A stretch of DNA of 64,000 bases from Hymenobacter lapidarius (GCF_001816145.1 NZ_MDZB01000175.1:58161-122160); one strand, 5' to 3'. Shown: positions 34,098 through 43,327, counted from the first letter of the stretch. Made by a program: numbers and translations. The notes: generated by a model not told the origin, from the sequence alone.

Positions 34098-35297
34098 ATG
34101 TCGCCCGTTTCAGCTACCCAAGCCCCGCCGATTTCCTTTGAGGATACCCGCGTGGCCTTCGCCTCTAAGTCCGACGCCCAACTGCGCAAAGTGTATGCGC
34201 TGTTTGCGGCCATGAACAACGGCAGTCTCGTGAAAACCGGCAGCGGCCTGATGAAGGCCGCCCTGAAATGGAACCTGCCCGGCACCAAATTCCTCATCAA
34301 GCACTCTATTTTCGAGCAGTTTTGCGGCGGAGAAACCATTGCCGAGTGCCGCCTCGTAACCGCTGAGCTGGGCAAGTACAACATCGGCACCATCCTCGAC
34401 TACTCGGTGGAAGGCGAAGGCAGCGACCGCAGCTACGACCACACCCGCGACGAAATCCTGGCCACTATTGAGGAAGCACACCGTTCCAGGCACATCCCGT
34501 TTTCGGTGTTCAAAGTAACAGGCGTGGCCAACGTGGCTATTCTCGAAAAAATTCAGGCCGGCAAGCTCCTCACCCCCACCGAGGAAGCCTCCCACGCCCG
34601 CGCCGTGGCCCGTGTGGAGGCCCTGTGCGCCCGCGCCCACCAGCACGGCGTGCGCCTGTTTGTGGATGCCGAGGAAAGCTGGTTCCAACACACCATCGAC
34701 CAGCTGGCCTACGACATGATGGCTAAGTATAACCGCGAAAAAGCCATTGTCTGGAACACCTACCAGCTCTACCGCCACGACCGGCTGGACGCCCTAAAAG
34801 CCGCCCACGACACCGCCGCCGAAACTGGCTACTACATTGGAGTGAAGCTGGTGCGCGGTGCTTACATGGAAAAAGAAGCCCGCGTGGCCAAGCAGCGCGG
34901 TTACGAAAACCCCATCAACCCTACCAAACAGGCCACCGACGACCTCTACGACGAGTCGCTGCGCTACTGCCTGGAGCACGTAGACCGCATCAGCACCTGC
35001 GCCGGCACTCACAACGAAGCCAGTTCCCTGTACCTCACGCAGCTCATGCAGCAAGCCGGCCTGGCCCCCGGCGACCCCCGTGTGTGGTTTGCGCAGCTCT
35101 ACGGCATGAGCGACAACCTCACCTACAACCTGGCCAACGCGGGCTACAACACCGCCAAGTACCTGCCCTACGGCCCCGTTGCCGCCGTGATGCCCTACTT
35201 GCTACGCCGGGCCGATGAAAACACGGCCATCGCCGGCCAGAGCAGCCGCGAATTCCTGCTCATTCAAAAAGAAATTCGCCGGCGCCAGGGCCGTTAG
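34098..35297 (+). CDS. Proline dehydrogenase
   Basis: 399 residues. A PRODH TIM barrel with the FAD and substrate signatures of the family: RLFVDAEESWFQHTIDQLAY, VWNTYQLYRHDRL, GVKLVRGAYMEKE, CAGTHNEASS, WFAQLYGMSDNLTYNLANAG and YLPYGPVAAVMPYLLRRADEN. It oxidises proline to pyrroline-5-carboxylate. It is a monofunctional enzyme, so the P5C dehydrogenase step must be encoded elsewhere. Divergent from the DAHP synthase gene; a hairpin follows the stop. Confidence 0.95.
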   Translation: MSPVSATQAPPISFEDTRVAFASKSDAQLRKVYALFAAMNNGSLVKTGSGLMKAALKWNLPGTKFLIKHSIFEQFCGGETIAECRLVTAELGKYNIGTILDYSVEGEGSDRSYDHTRDEILATIEEAHRSRHIPFSVFKVTGVANVAILEKIQAGKLLTPTEEASHARAVARVEALCARAHQHGVRLFVDAEESWFQHTIDQLAYDMMAKYNREKAIVWNTYQLYRHDRLDALKAAHDTAAETGYYIGVKLVRGAYMEKEARVAKQRGYENPINPTKQATDDLYDESLRYCLEHVDRISTCAGTHNEASSLYLTQLMQQAGLAPGDPRVWFAQLYGMSDNLTYNLANAGYNTAKYLPYGPVAAVMPYLLRRADENTAIAGQSSREFLLIQKEIRRRQGR

Positions 35298-35319
35298 TTT
35301 TTCAGCATAGTAAAGCTTC

Positions 35320-35354
35320 AAAGGCCGGTTCGCGACATCGTGGGCCGGCTTTTG
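35320..35354 (+). terminator. Hairpin after proline dehydrogenase
   Basis: AAAGGCCGG and CCGGCTTTT flank an inner GTTCGCG loop region with imperfect pairing; the 3' side carries a T run. It begins 22 bases after the stop. Confidence 0.6.
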
Positions 35355-35531
35355 AGGCTTTTTGGTTCATCCCAGGGTCAACTATTGCAATTTTAGGAAC
35401 GATTATGGTAATGATAAAGCCCAACGGGGCGAAAATAGTGGATTCTGGGATTCGCCGGCAGTAGGCGCTTCCCATTTAATTTCACTAATTTTCAGGCCCT
35501 CAAATCGATTTTGTTTACTTAATACTCTGCT

Positions 35532-35900
35532 ATGATTGGTCGCGTTCGCACGTATTTGATTCGCTACTCTCGGCAACAATCGGGCACCGTGAGCTACCTG
35601 ACGCTGGTGCAGGAAGCGGAGCTTGGGCTGAATCTGGAAATTTCGCATGAAAAGTCGCGCCTCAACGATATGCTGGCTGAAATTTCCGTGGCCGAGCACG
35701 AAGCCGGCCGGCCGCCGCTAAGCTGCCTCGTGAAAGTGCAGGGCTCCAAGGGCCAAGGGGATAATTTCTATAAGCTCTGCGAAAAGATGGGCATGGGCGA
35801 ATGGCGCAGCCTAAAGCAGGACGAAGACTTTCTAAAGAAGCTCATTCAGGAGTGCCGCGAGTTCTGGCGCGACGAACCTTCGTTCCAGAAATTCGCCTAA
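35532..35900 (+). CDS. Small protein of unknown function (RPPLSC motif)
   Basis: 122 residues, no signal peptide. The sequence YSRQQSGTVSYLTLVQEAEL, LNLEISHEKSRLNDMLAEIS and EHEAGRPPLSCLVKVQG resembles a small domain seen in Bacteroidota either alone or beside HNH endonucleases (pattern: GLN..., short helix, ExxxGRPxLSxxV, then a Gly-rich stretch before FYxL). I cannot assign a biochemical role. It stands alone, 230 bases after proline dehydrogenase. Confidence 0.6.
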   Translation: MIGRVRTYLIRYSRQQSGTVSYLTLVQEAELGLNLEISHEKSRLNDMLAEISVAEHEAGRPPLSCLVKVQGSKGQGDNFYKLCEKMGMGEWRSLKQDEDFLKKLIQECREFWRDEPSFQKFA

Positions 35901-36057
35901 AGGGCGCGGATATTGCCCGCTCTCCTTCCGTTGGAAGGTCGACGTTGGGGACAGGCGGAAAATGAGCACGGTGTAACCTCTGCTGCGGTGGCTCCGTTAA
36001 GGACATTAACCAGCCGGTAGGTTGGCTTACTTTTCCACATCTTTCCCCCCTTCCACC

Positions 36058-36885
36058 ATGAATACCAACGATCCAAACAACCCGCAAAACACTGGTACCG
36101 GCGCAGGCTCTAACTATGGCACCCAGAGCACGGGTACCGGCATGGGCAACAGCACCGGCATGAGCAACGAAGGCACCAGCTACAACGCTGGCACCGGCGT
36201 TACCAACAGCGCGGGTACTTCAACCGACGGCGATGATTTCAGCGCAACCGCTAAAGGCGCCGCTATGGCAGGCACCGCTGGTGCTGTAGTAGGCCGCGCC
36301 GTGGATGGCGTGCAGAACACCGCCGACCATGCAGCCCACGCCGTGACCGGCGAGTCGTACGACTCGACCCCCAGCACAAACATGAGCGGCATGTTCCGCG
36401 ACCGTAGCAGCGCAGAGAAGGCTTATCAGTCGCTCTCGTCGCGTGGCTATGGCAAAGACGATGTGAACCTGCTCATGTCAGACGAAACGCGCAAAACTCA
36501 CTTTGGTGACAACACTCCTGATACCGACCTCGGCGACAAAGCTATGGAAGGCGCTGGCGTAGGCTCGGCCATTGGCGGCACCGCCGGTGCTATCATTGGC
36601 GCTATCGCAGCCATTGGTACTTCGGTAGCCCTGCCCGGCTTGGGCCTGATTATCGCCGGTCCGCTGGCCGCAGCGCTGGCTGGTGCCGGTGCAGGTGGCC
36701 TCACGGGTGGCCTTGTAGGTGCCCTGGTGGGTTCGGGCATTCCCGAGGAGCACGCTGCTGAGTACGAAGAAGGCATCAAAGGTGGCGGCATCGTGATGGG
36801 CGTCAAACCCCGTAACGCAGAAGATGCTAAATACTTCGAAGAAGAGTTCCGTCGCCACAACGGCGACAAGATTTACAAGTACTAA
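36058..36885 (+). CDS. General stress-type protein with glycine-zipper domain
   Basis: 275 residues from ATG 36058. Residues ~1-60 are low-complexity Asn/Gly/Thr repeats. Residues ~112-155 (MFRDRSSAEKAYQSLSSRGY, DDVNLLMSDETRKTHF) are a YflT/GSP17M-like stress domain. Residues ~170-235 form a hydrophobic Gly/Ala zipper (GGTAGAIIGAIAAIGTS, GPLAAALAGAGAGG), and the end repeats the alpha/beta motif (GGGIVMGVKPRNAEDAKYFE). Zipper segments of this kind associate with membranes. Lower GC and repeated Gly/Thr codons stand out from neighbours. Stress induction is inferred from family. Confidence 0.78.
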   Translation: MNTNDPNNPQNTGTGAGSNYGTQSTGTGMGNSTGMSNEGTSYNAGTGVTNSAGTSTDGDDFSATAKGAAMAGTAGAVVGRAVDGVQNTADHAAHAVTGESYDSTPSTNMSGMFRDRSSAEKAYQSLSSRGYGKDDVNLLMSDETRKTHFGDNTPDTDLGDKAMEGAGVGSAIGGTAGAIIGAIAAIGTSVALPGLGLIIAGPLAAALAGAGAGGLTGGLVGALVGSGIPEEHAAEYEEGIKGGGIVMGVKPRNAEDAKYFEEEFRRHNGDKIYKY

Positions 36886-36915
36886 GCTGGTATCTGGCTT
36901 CGGCCACTAGCTTCC

Positions 36916-36949
36916 AAAAAGCCTTTCCCATTCGGGAAAGGCTTTTTTT
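36916..36949. terminator. Strong terminator after stress protein gene
   Basis: AAAAAGCCTTTCCC pairs with GGGAAAGGCTTTTT around ATTC, with T tracts on both strands. Confidence 0.9.
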
Positions 36950-37082
36950 ATTACAACTTATGCCGGGCCCAACTAGTCTGTATAATAGGTGTGGCAGCGA
37001 CATACGCCATCGGGCACTTATTTCACCCACCGGGGCGTTTTCACCGTAGAATAATGGGTGCTGCCTAGCTTACCGCGCACCG

Positions 37083-37090
37083 TATATTTG
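37083..37090 (+). promoter_or_regulatory. -7 element of the tail-specific protease gene
   Basis: TATATTTG matches TAnnTTTG and lies 30 bases before the ATG at 37120; no clear -33 TTTG. Confidence 0.5.
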
Positions 37091-37119
37091 ATTTTCATCT
37101 TAAGTTTTATTTCCTGCTA

Positions 37120-39288
37120 ATGTCTTTTCCCCGCTTGAAAGTCGGCCTTTATGCCTTTTTGGTAGCAGCCGTGTTTGTTCTGGCCTCCTACCGGCTGTTT
37201 CGCCGGGCCGACTCGACCGTGCCGAGCAAAGACCAGGTGCTCAATGGCCTCATGCTGCAGGTGCTCAGCTCGCAGCATTACCAGCCCGAGAAAATTGACG
37301 ATGCCTTTTCGAAGCGGGTATTTGACTTGTATTTGAAAAACCTGGACTACCGCAAGCAGTTTCTGCTGGCTTCCGACGTGGAAGAACTACGCCGCTACCA
37401 AACCCAGATTGACGACCAGGTGAAGCGGGGCTCGCGCGAATTCCTCGACCTGAGCACCAAGCTCCTGTCCGAGCGAACCAAGGAAATGCAGAACCTCTAC
37501 CACGAGATTCTGGCCAAGCCGTTTGACTTCACGACCAGCGAAACCTTTGAGACTGATTTTGAGAAAGCAGCCTTCCCGGCCGATAAGGGCGCCCAGAAGG
37601 AACTGTGGCGCAAGCTGCTGAAGTACGAAACCCTCAGCCGGGTATCGGAGATGATGGAGGCGCAGGAGAAGGCCAAAGAGGCCAAGCCCAGCGCCGCCAC
37701 TGCCGCCCCCAGCGCCGCCAATGCCGAAGCGCCCACCGCCACCGAGCCCGTGCGCACCCTACCCCAAATGGAAGCCGAAGCCCGCAAGCGCGTGCTGAAA
37801 TACTACGACAACCAGTTTGCAGACTTCAACGAGAACGACGCTAACGACCGGCTGGCGGCCTACGCCAATACCATTGCCAATACCTACGACCCGCACACGG
37901 AGTACTTTGCGCCCAAAGCCAAAGAGGATTTCGACTACGAGATGACGGGCCGCTTCGAGGGCATCGGCGCTACGCTGCGGGAAAAGGACGGCCTGATTTA
38001 CGTGGACGAAATCATGCCCGGCTCGGCTTCGGCCCGCCAGGGCGACCTAAAAAAGGGCGATGCCCTGCTGCGGGTGGCGCAGGGCGCGGCCGAGCCGGTG
38101 AGCATTGAGGGCTGGCGCACGGCGAAGGCGGTAACGCTCATCCGGGGCAAAAAAGGCTCGGAAGTACGCCTGACCGTGAAAAAGCCGGATGGCAGCACCA
38201 AGGTAATTCCCATTATCCGCGACGTGGTGGAGGTGAGCGAGAAGTACGCGCAGTCGTCGGTTATCAACGATAACGGCCAGAAAATCGGCTACCTGCGCCT
38301 GCCCGGCTTCTACGCCGACTTCAGCGACAACGGCGGCCGCAGCTCGTCGGACGACGTGAAGAAGGAGATTGCCAAGCTGAACGCCGAGGGCGTGAAGGGC
38401 ATGATTCTGGACCTGCGCTTCAACGGCGGCGGCTCGCTGGGCGATGCTGTGTCCATGGCCGGCTTGTTTATGGAAAGTGGCCCCATGGTGCAGGTGCGCG
38501 ACAGCCGGGGCCGCACGCAGGTGCTGACCGACAATGACCCCCGCGTGCAGTACAGTGGCCCGCTGGTGGTGCTGGTGAACAAATACAGCGCCTCGGCGTC
38601 GGAGATTCTGGCCGCCGCCGTGCAGGACTACAAGCGTGGTGTGGTGCTGGGCTCTACCAGCACCTACGGCAAGGGCACGGTGCAGCGCATCTTCGACCTA
38701 GACGAAGCCCTGCCCGCTGAACTGAACAGCGTGAAGCCCATCGGCTCGCTGAAACTCACCACCCAGAAATTTTACCGGGTGAATGGTGGCTCCACACAGT
38801 TTAAGGGCGTGGTGTCTGATATTGTGGTGCCCGACTTGTACTCCTACCTCGACCAGGGCGAAAAAGAGATGGACTACCCGCTGAAGTGGGACGAAATTCA
38901 GCCCGCGCGCTACCGCCCCTGGGATTCCCCTCCTGCCCTGGAGAAGCTACGCACCAACAGCAAGGCCCGCATTGCCAGCAACCCCAGCTTCAAGGTGATG
39001 GATGAAATGGTAAAGAGCATGCGCAAGCGCAAGGACGAAACCGTGGTGTCGCTCAAGCTGAGTGCCTACCGCGCCGAGCAGCAGCAGGCCAAGGCCATTT
39101 CGGACCGCTACGAAGCGGCTCAGAAAACGGCCACCGGCCTCGATTTCGCCCTGCTTCCCGTGGACCTGCGGGCCCTGGGTGGCGACACGGTGAAGATTAA
39201 CCGGGCCTCGCGCGTGACCAAGAGCCTGAAGAAGGATATCACCATTGGCGAAGCCGTGGCCGTGATTCAGGATGAGTTGAAGCAATAG
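37120..39288 (+). CDS. prc: Carboxy-terminal (tail-specific) protease Prc
   Basis: 722 residues. An N-terminal membrane anchor or signal (VGLYAFLVAAVFVLASY), a helical N domain, an Ala/Pro linker (~190-215), a PDZ domain (~275-345, GRFEGIGATLREKDGLIYVD, PGSASARQGDLKKGDALLRV) and the S41 core. The Ser/Lys dyad is in NKYSASASEILAAAVQDYK and STYGKGTVQR; LDLRFNGGGSLGDAVSMAG binds the substrate carboxylate. The C-terminal part (~545-722) matches the DUF3340 extension of Prc. The enzyme degrades periplasmic proteins from the C-terminus. Transcribed alone. Confidence 0.94.
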   Translation: MSFPRLKVGLYAFLVAAVFVLASYRLFRRADSTVPSKDQVLNGLMLQVLSSQHYQPEKIDDAFSKRVFDLYLKNLDYRKQFLLASDVEELRRYQTQIDDQVKRGSREFLDLSTKLLSERTKEMQNLYHEILAKPFDFTTSETFETDFEKAAFPADKGAQKELWRKLLKYETLSRVSEMMEAQEKAKEAKPSAATAAPSAANAEAPTATEPVRTLPQMEAEARKRVLKYYDNQFADFNENDANDRLAAYANTIANTYDPHTEYFAPKAKEDFDYEMTGRFEGIGATLREKDGLIYVDEIMPGSASARQGDLKKGDALLRVAQGAAEPVSIEGWRTAKAVTLIRGKKGSEVRLTVKKPDGSTKVIPIIRDVVEVSEKYAQSSVINDNGQKIGYLRLPGFYADFSDNGGRSSSDDVKKEIAKLNAEGVKGMILDLRFNGGGSLGDAVSMAGLFMESGPMVQVRDSRGRTQVLTDNDPRVQYSGPLVVLVNKYSASASEILAAAVQDYKRGVVLGSTSTYGKGTVQRIFDLDEALPAELNSVKPIGSLKLTTQKFYRVNGGSTQFKGVVSDIVVPDLYSYLDQGEKEMDYPLKWDEIQPARYRPWDSPPALEKLRTNSKARIASNPSFKVMDEMVKSMRKRKDETVVSLKLSAYRAEQQQAKAISDRYEAAQKTATGLDFALLPVDLRALGGDTVKINRASRVTKSLKKDITIGEAVAVIQDELKQ

Positions 39289-39349
39289 CCAGACACCGCG
39301 AAACGGGCCCTTGTCAGCCTGTTCATCGCCTGCCGAATACCATTTGTCG

Positions 39350-39385
39350 AAAGCCCCTGCTCCCGTGGAGTGGGGGCTTTTTTTG
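39350..39385 (+). terminator. prc terminator
   Basis: AAAGCCCCTGCTCC pairs with GGAGTGGGGGCTTT (small bulge) and is followed by seven T. The remaining gap to 39560 is AT-rich and probably holds the next promoter. Confidence 0.85.
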
Positions 39386-39559
39386 GCACTTTTTTCGCAT
39401 GTCAATCTAGTTAGCAAACGGCTTTTGTCAACAACACAAGACGAATCCCGCTGTTAATACCATAACCAACTGGTTATCAAGCATAATATCATTAGTATTA
39501 ATTGACAATAAAGTTAGTAAACAGGCAACTAAATCACTGCCAAAAGCTGTTTAACTAGT

Positions 39560-40648
39560 ATGACGACTACAGCCGAAACCCGCATCATCCCGCTCATCCC
39601 GCTGGTGGAAGCCACCGGGGAGGAGCAACAGCAAAAGCTAGCTGACGAAACCTGGCGCAAATCCATTCCGGCGCAGGTTTTCCTCAACTATTTCTTCGCT
39701 ATCAATTACCACATTCAGGAGAACGACGACGTGCTCGGCGGGCTTCAGAACCTGCCATTTTTCCGCAGCCACAGCGCGGAGTTGAACGACACCGACGTGG
39801 CGGCGCTCACCAAGCTGCTGCACACCAGTTGGAGCACGGAATACGCACTACGGGCCACGGCTGAGCTGGGCGACGATAACTTCCTCCGCAACGCCCTGCA
39901 CTGGACGTTCCCGCAGGCCTACCACGCCATTCATTCGGGCCTGCAGGCGTTCCTGTACACCACGGGTGTGCGTAGCAACAACAACCAGCTTATTCGCCGC
40001 GAGGTGGGGCGGCTGGTGGTAAAGAATGCCTACCCGCGCCCGGTGTCGTTCTACGCCGCCGGTGCCTACGGCGACTTCAGCATTCACCGCCTGCCGCTGG
40101 CGGGCTATAAGGCCGGGCTGCACATTGCCAGCAAGGAGATAGACGCCCAAGCCCAAGTGGGGCAATTCCTGCGCACCACGCGCAAGATGAAGGCGCAGTG
40201 GACCCGCGCGCAGGTGCAGGCCAACCCCAACACGGCCATTCGCAGCCAGAAAACGGGGCGCCCGCTGGATAAGTGGACGGCCTCGCACTGGCAGCAGATT
40301 ACCTGGCGCCTGGGCTACACCACCATCTTCGACCTGCTGGGCCGCCTGCGCATCTCGCAGACCAGCCGCGAGATTGAGCGCTACGTGGAGGCCGACATCG
40401 ACTTCCGCCTGTTCCACACCTCCCTGCTCAACATTGTGAGCTACCTCAACGGGGTGCACGAGACCTACGTGGCCAAGGCCCTGGGCCTGGAGCGCTACCG
40501 CCAGCTGGTGGCCGAGCTGCCCGCGCACCTGCAGGCCGGCTTTGTGGAAGACCGCCTGCGTACCCGCGTGGAGCCGGTGCTGGCCCCTACGCCACCCAGC
40601 GCCCCGGCCATTGCCACCGAGGCCCCGCAGTACCGCATGGCCGCCTAG
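39560..40648 (+). CDS. Protein of unknown function
   Basis: 362 residues, soluble, no signal peptide and no domain I can name. The body is rich in Trp, Tyr, His and Gln (QVFLNYFFAINYHIQENDDV, ALHWTFPQAYHAIHSGLQAF, TASHWQQITWRLGYTTIFDL, LLNIVSYLNGVHETYVAKAL) and looks all-helical. Repeated YHAIHSG and HWQQ patterns might hold metal, but no ligand set is evident. An AT-rich 270-base upstream gap suggests its own promoter. The TAG stop abuts the palindromic repeat at 40649. Confidence 0.6.
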   Translation: MTTTAETRIIPLIPLVEATGEEQQQKLADETWRKSIPAQVFLNYFFAINYHIQENDDVLGGLQNLPFFRSHSAELNDTDVAALTKLLHTSWSTEYALRATAELGDDNFLRNALHWTFPQAYHAIHSGLQAFLYTTGVRSNNNQLIRREVGRLVVKNAYPRPVSFYAAGAYGDFSIHRLPLAGYKAGLHIASKEIDAQAQVGQFLRTTRKMKAQWTRAQVQANPNTAIRSQKTGRPLDKWTASHWQQITWRLGYTTIFDLLGRLRISQTSREIERYVEADIDFRLFHTSLLNIVSYLNGVHETYVAKALGLERYRQLVAELPAHLQAGFVEDRLRTRVEPVLAPTPPSAPAIATEAPQYRMAA

Positions 40649-40710
40649 ACCACGGATTAGCGCGGATTTTAGCGGATTTCACGGATTTTGTGAACGCCGC
40701 CTTCGACCCG

Positions 40711-40740
40711 AAACGCGCTCTTATTTAGAGCGGCGTTTTT
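40711..40740 (+). terminator. Terminator inside the palindrome
   Basis: AAACGCGCTCT pairs with AGAGCGGCGTTT (one bulge), followed by a T run. It ends the transcript of the gene at 39560-40648. Confidence 0.7.
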
Positions 40741-40747
40741 CGTTGGT

Positions 40748-40755
40748 TACTTTTG
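40748..40755 (+). promoter_or_regulatory. -7 element of lysS promoter
   Basis: TACTTTTG matches TAnnTTTG and predicts a ~90-base lysS leader that contains the right arm of the palindrome. Confidence 0.5.
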
Positions 40756-40849
40756 CTGATTCATTAGTTTAACTCACTTCGCTTTGCGGCCCTAGGGGGA
40801 AAGCACCGTCTATAAAATCCGTGAAATCCGAAAAAAATCCGAAAAATCC

Positions 40850-42400
40850 GTGGTCCATTTAAGCGAACAGGAAATACTCCGCCGCAACAAGCTCGAAGAA
40901 CTGGAAAAGCTGGGCATTGAGGCCTATCCGTCGGAATTGTACGACGTGACGTTTTACGCCAAGGAAATTCAGGACAACTACCACGTTGAGCTCAATAATT
41001 TCCAGGAGGTGTGCCTGGCTGGGCGGCTAATGTCGTCGCGGGTGATGGGCAAGGCCTCGTTTGCCGAGCTGATGGACACCTCGGGCCGCATTCAGCTGTA
41101 TGTGAACCGCGACGAAATCTGCCCCGGCGAGGACAAGACGCTGTATAATGTGGTGTTCAAGAAGCTGCTCGACCTGGGCGACTTCATTGGCGTGAAAGGC
41201 CGCGTGTTTAAGACGCAGGTGGGCGAAACCTCCATTCACGTCACGGAGTTGAAGCTGCTGGCCAAGGCCCTGCGCCCGTTGCCGGTGGTGAAAACCCAGA
41301 AGGACGAAGCCACCGGCGAAGTGGTGACCTACGACGCCTTCACCGACCCCGAGCAGCGCTACCGCCAACGCTACGTGGACTTGGTGGTGAACCCCAGCGT
41401 GCGCGACACCTTCATCAAGCGCACCCAGCTGGTGCAGTCGATGCGGAATTTCCTCAACGACAAGGGCTACCTGGAGGTGGAAACGCCCATTCTGCAGCCG
41501 CTGTACGGCGGCGCGGCGGCCCGCCCCTTCACCACGCACCACAACACGCTGGACATGACGCTCTACCTGCGCATTGCCAACGAGCTGTACCTGAAGCGCC
41601 TCATCGTGGGCGGCTTCGATGGCGTGTATGAGTTCAGCAAGGACTTCCGCAACGAGGGAATGTCGCGGTTCCACAATCCGGAATTCACCCAGATGGAGCT
41701 CTACGTGGCCTACAAGGACTACGCCTGGATGATGGAACTGGTGGAAGAAATGGTAGAGCGCGTGGCCCAAACCCTGCACGGCAAAACCGAGGTGCAGGTG
41801 GGCGACAACCTCATCAACTTCCAGCGGCCGTGGCAGCGCTACACCATGTTCGAGGCCATTGAGAAGTACACGGGCAAGGCCATTGGCGAGATGGACGAGG
41901 AGCAACTGCGCGAAACCGCCCACGAGCTGCACGTGCATCTGGACCCCAGCATGGGCAAGGCCAAAATCATCGACGAAATATTTGGCGAGCACGTGGAGCC
42001 CAAGCTCATCCAGCCCACGTTCATCACCGATTACCCGGTGGAGATGTCGCCGCTGGCCAAGAAGCACCGCGACCGTCCCGGCATGGTGGAGCGGTTCGAA
42101 GCCATTTGCAACGGCAAGGAAATCTGCAACGCTTTCTCGGAACTCAACGACCCCATCGACCAGCGCAAGCGCTTCGAGGACCAGCTCGAGCTGGGCAAGC
42201 GCGGCGACACCGAAGCCATGGTGCTCGACGAGGACTTCCTGCGCGCCCTGGAGTATGGCATGCCGCCCACGGCCGGCCTGGGCATCGGCATCGACCGCCT
42301 GAGCATGATTATGACCAACTCCCACTCCATTCAGGACGTGCTGTTTTTCCCGCAAATGAAGCCGGAAAATGTGCAGAAGGAAAAGCAGGACAAAGCGTAA
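40850..42400 (+). CDS. lysS: Lysyl-tRNA synthetase, class II
   Basis: 516 residues from GTG 40850; the N-terminus MVHLSEQEILRRNKLEELEK matches Bacteroidota LysS, so this start is preferred. The OB-fold anticodon domain (~50-150, LAGRLMSSRVMGKASFAELM) precedes the class II core: RYRQRYVDLVVNP, VETPILQPLYGGAAARPF, motif 2 FRNEGMSRFHNPEFTQME and motif 3 GLGIGIDRLSMIM, ending VLFFPQMKPE. The enzyme charges tRNA-Lys. The GTG codon lies in the right arm of a palindromic repeat. Confidence 0.96.
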   Translation: MVHLSEQEILRRNKLEELEKLGIEAYPSELYDVTFYAKEIQDNYHVELNNFQEVCLAGRLMSSRVMGKASFAELMDTSGRIQLYVNRDEICPGEDKTLYNVVFKKLLDLGDFIGVKGRVFKTQVGETSIHVTELKLLAKALRPLPVVKTQKDEATGEVVTYDAFTDPEQRYRQRYVDLVVNPSVRDTFIKRTQLVQSMRNFLNDKGYLEVETPILQPLYGGAAARPFTTHHNTLDMTLYLRIANELYLKRLIVGGFDGVYEFSKDFRNEGMSRFHNPEFTQMELYVAYKDYAWMMELVEEMVERVAQTLHGKTEVQVGDNLINFQRPWQRYTMFEAIEKYTGKAIGEMDEEQLRETAHELHVHLDPSMGKAKIIDEIFGEHVEPKLIQPTFITDYPVEMSPLAKKHRDRPGMVERFEAICNGKEICNAFSELNDPIDQRKRFEDQLELGKRGDTEAMVLDEDFLRALEYGMPPTAGLGIGIDRLSMIMTNSHSIQDVLFFPQMKPENVQKEKQDKA

Positions 42401-42423
42401 TTCTCTGTCAACACGCAAGCTGT

Positions 42424-42512
42424 CTGTCAGCTTGAGCGCAGCAAAGGACCTTATCAAGAAAGAACAAGTCGTTCAACAGTGATAAGGTCCTTCGCTGCAC
42501 TCAGGATGACAG
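42424..42512. repeat. GTCATCCTGAG palindrome after lysS
   Basis: Arms of 32 bases at 42424-42455 (CTGTCAGCTTGAGCGCAGCA...) and 42481-42512 (...TGCACTCAGGATGACAG) are inverted copies with a few mismatches and share the inner CTTATC/GATAAG end with the copy at 26730-26835. Confidence 0.85.
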
Positions 42513-42553
42513 ACGCACGCTCAGAATAACAGCTAGCAGCAGTCCCTAAAATC

Positions 42554-42594
42554 GAAAAGCCCCACACGAAATATCGTGCGGGGCTTTTCTTTTT
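42554..42594 (+). terminator. lysS terminator
   Basis: GAAAAGCCCC-CACGA and TCGTG-GGGGCTTTTC form a long stem around AATA, followed by TTTTT. From 42595 to 42822 I see only AT-rich sequence with no convincing gene; a 15-codon frame at 42641 is too short to support. Confidence 0.85.
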
Positions 42595-42822
42595 ATAATC
42601 GTCTTACCCTTCAAACCGCTGTTTTTACCAGAAGCTTGCGATGGACACGTCTGATTTTACTACTGAGTTGTTTAACCAATTTCAATAGAAACTCCTACGG
42701 TCGGCAATTTTACTCGTAACACGTTTCGGCCTTCTTTCAAGGCGATTATGCCTGGTTTTACGTGGCATCGGCGGGGCGGGTTGCGAAATACTGAGAATTT
42801 ATTTTCGCGCGCGTCAGCTTCC

Positions 42823-43179
42823 TTACTGGGGGCCGCGGTGGCGAACATCGTCGCCGAAGCCGTCGTAGTCGGGGTTATCGCTGTTGTGCGTGTGGGCGGT
42901 AGACACCGTGCTTCCGAGGCCTTCGAGCAGGCGGTCGGCAGCGGCTTTGTTTTCGTTTACGGCAGCACTGGGAGTGGCGTCGCCAGCGGGGCTAGTCTGA
43001 GCCTTGGCTAGCGTGTCTTTGAGCAGCTTGCTGAGGTCGCCGCCCCACTTGGAAGCCGAGCGGCGCAGGCCGGACCGGGTTTCGTCGCCGGTTTCGGGGG
43101 CCAGCAGCAGGCCGGCTACAATGCCCGCGGTGGCACCGGCCAGCAGCGAGAGAATGACTTTGCCTTTGTCGTCTTTCAT
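42823..43179 (-). CDS. YtxH domain protein
   Basis: 118 residues. The YtxH signature covers ~5-50: a membrane-like segment VILSLLAGATAGIVAGLLLA followed by PETGDETRSGLRRSASKWG. The rest is polar (DATPSAAVNENKAAADRLLE and an HTHNSDNPDYDGFGDD tail) and probably disordered. YtxH proteins are small stress-associated membrane proteins without a known reaction. A related YtxH protein is encoded 170 bases upstream on the same strand. Confidence 0.82.
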   Translation of the reverse strand: MKDDKGKVILSLLAGATAGIVAGLLLAPETGDETRSGLRRSASKWGGDLSKLLKDTLAKAQTSPAGDATPSAAVNENKAAADRLLEGLGSTVSTAHTHNSDNPDYDGFGDDVRHRGPQ

Positions 43180-43296
43180 GAAAATAGAGAAATGTGGTTG
43201 TTTGCGACTAATAAGTAGCTAACGGAAAACTCCGCGAGTTGTTGATACCACCCCAAAAAAGCTTCCGCGCCGCCCCGCAACGGGCTGGAGGCGCAC

Positions 43297-43327
43297 AAAA
43301 AAGCCCCGCGCCTTTCGGAGCGGGGCT
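43297..43327 (-). terminator. Terminator of the YtxH-CsbD gene
   Basis: AGCCCCGC and GCGGGGCT pair around a GCCTTTCGGA loop; on the reverse strand a T6 tract follows. It separates the two YtxH genes into distinct transcripts. Confidence 0.8.

Larger units (their letters stand above)
40649..40853. repeat. ATCCGTGAAATCCG palindrome filling the gap before lysS
   Basis: Left arm 40650-40693 (CCACGGATTAGCGCGGATTT...) and right arm 40814-40853 (...AAATCCGAAAAATCCGTGG) are inverted copies made of GGATTT/AAATCC words. The left arm starts directly after the previous TAG, and the right arm contains the lysS GTG start. The loop holds a terminator and a promoter box. Confidence 0.85.

Noticed and set aside
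41027..42457. 476-residue reverse open frame opposite lysS
   Set aside because: GC-rich codon use leaves the complementary frame open; the translation is His/Val/Leu-rich nonsense, and lysS is unmistakable on the forward strand. The same applies to long antisense frames over the M42 peptidase, recN, mltG and aroA genes.
42641..42688. Small frame ATG...TAG (15 codons) downstream of lysS
   Set aside because: Too short, no ribosome binding site, no resemblance to a known small protein.
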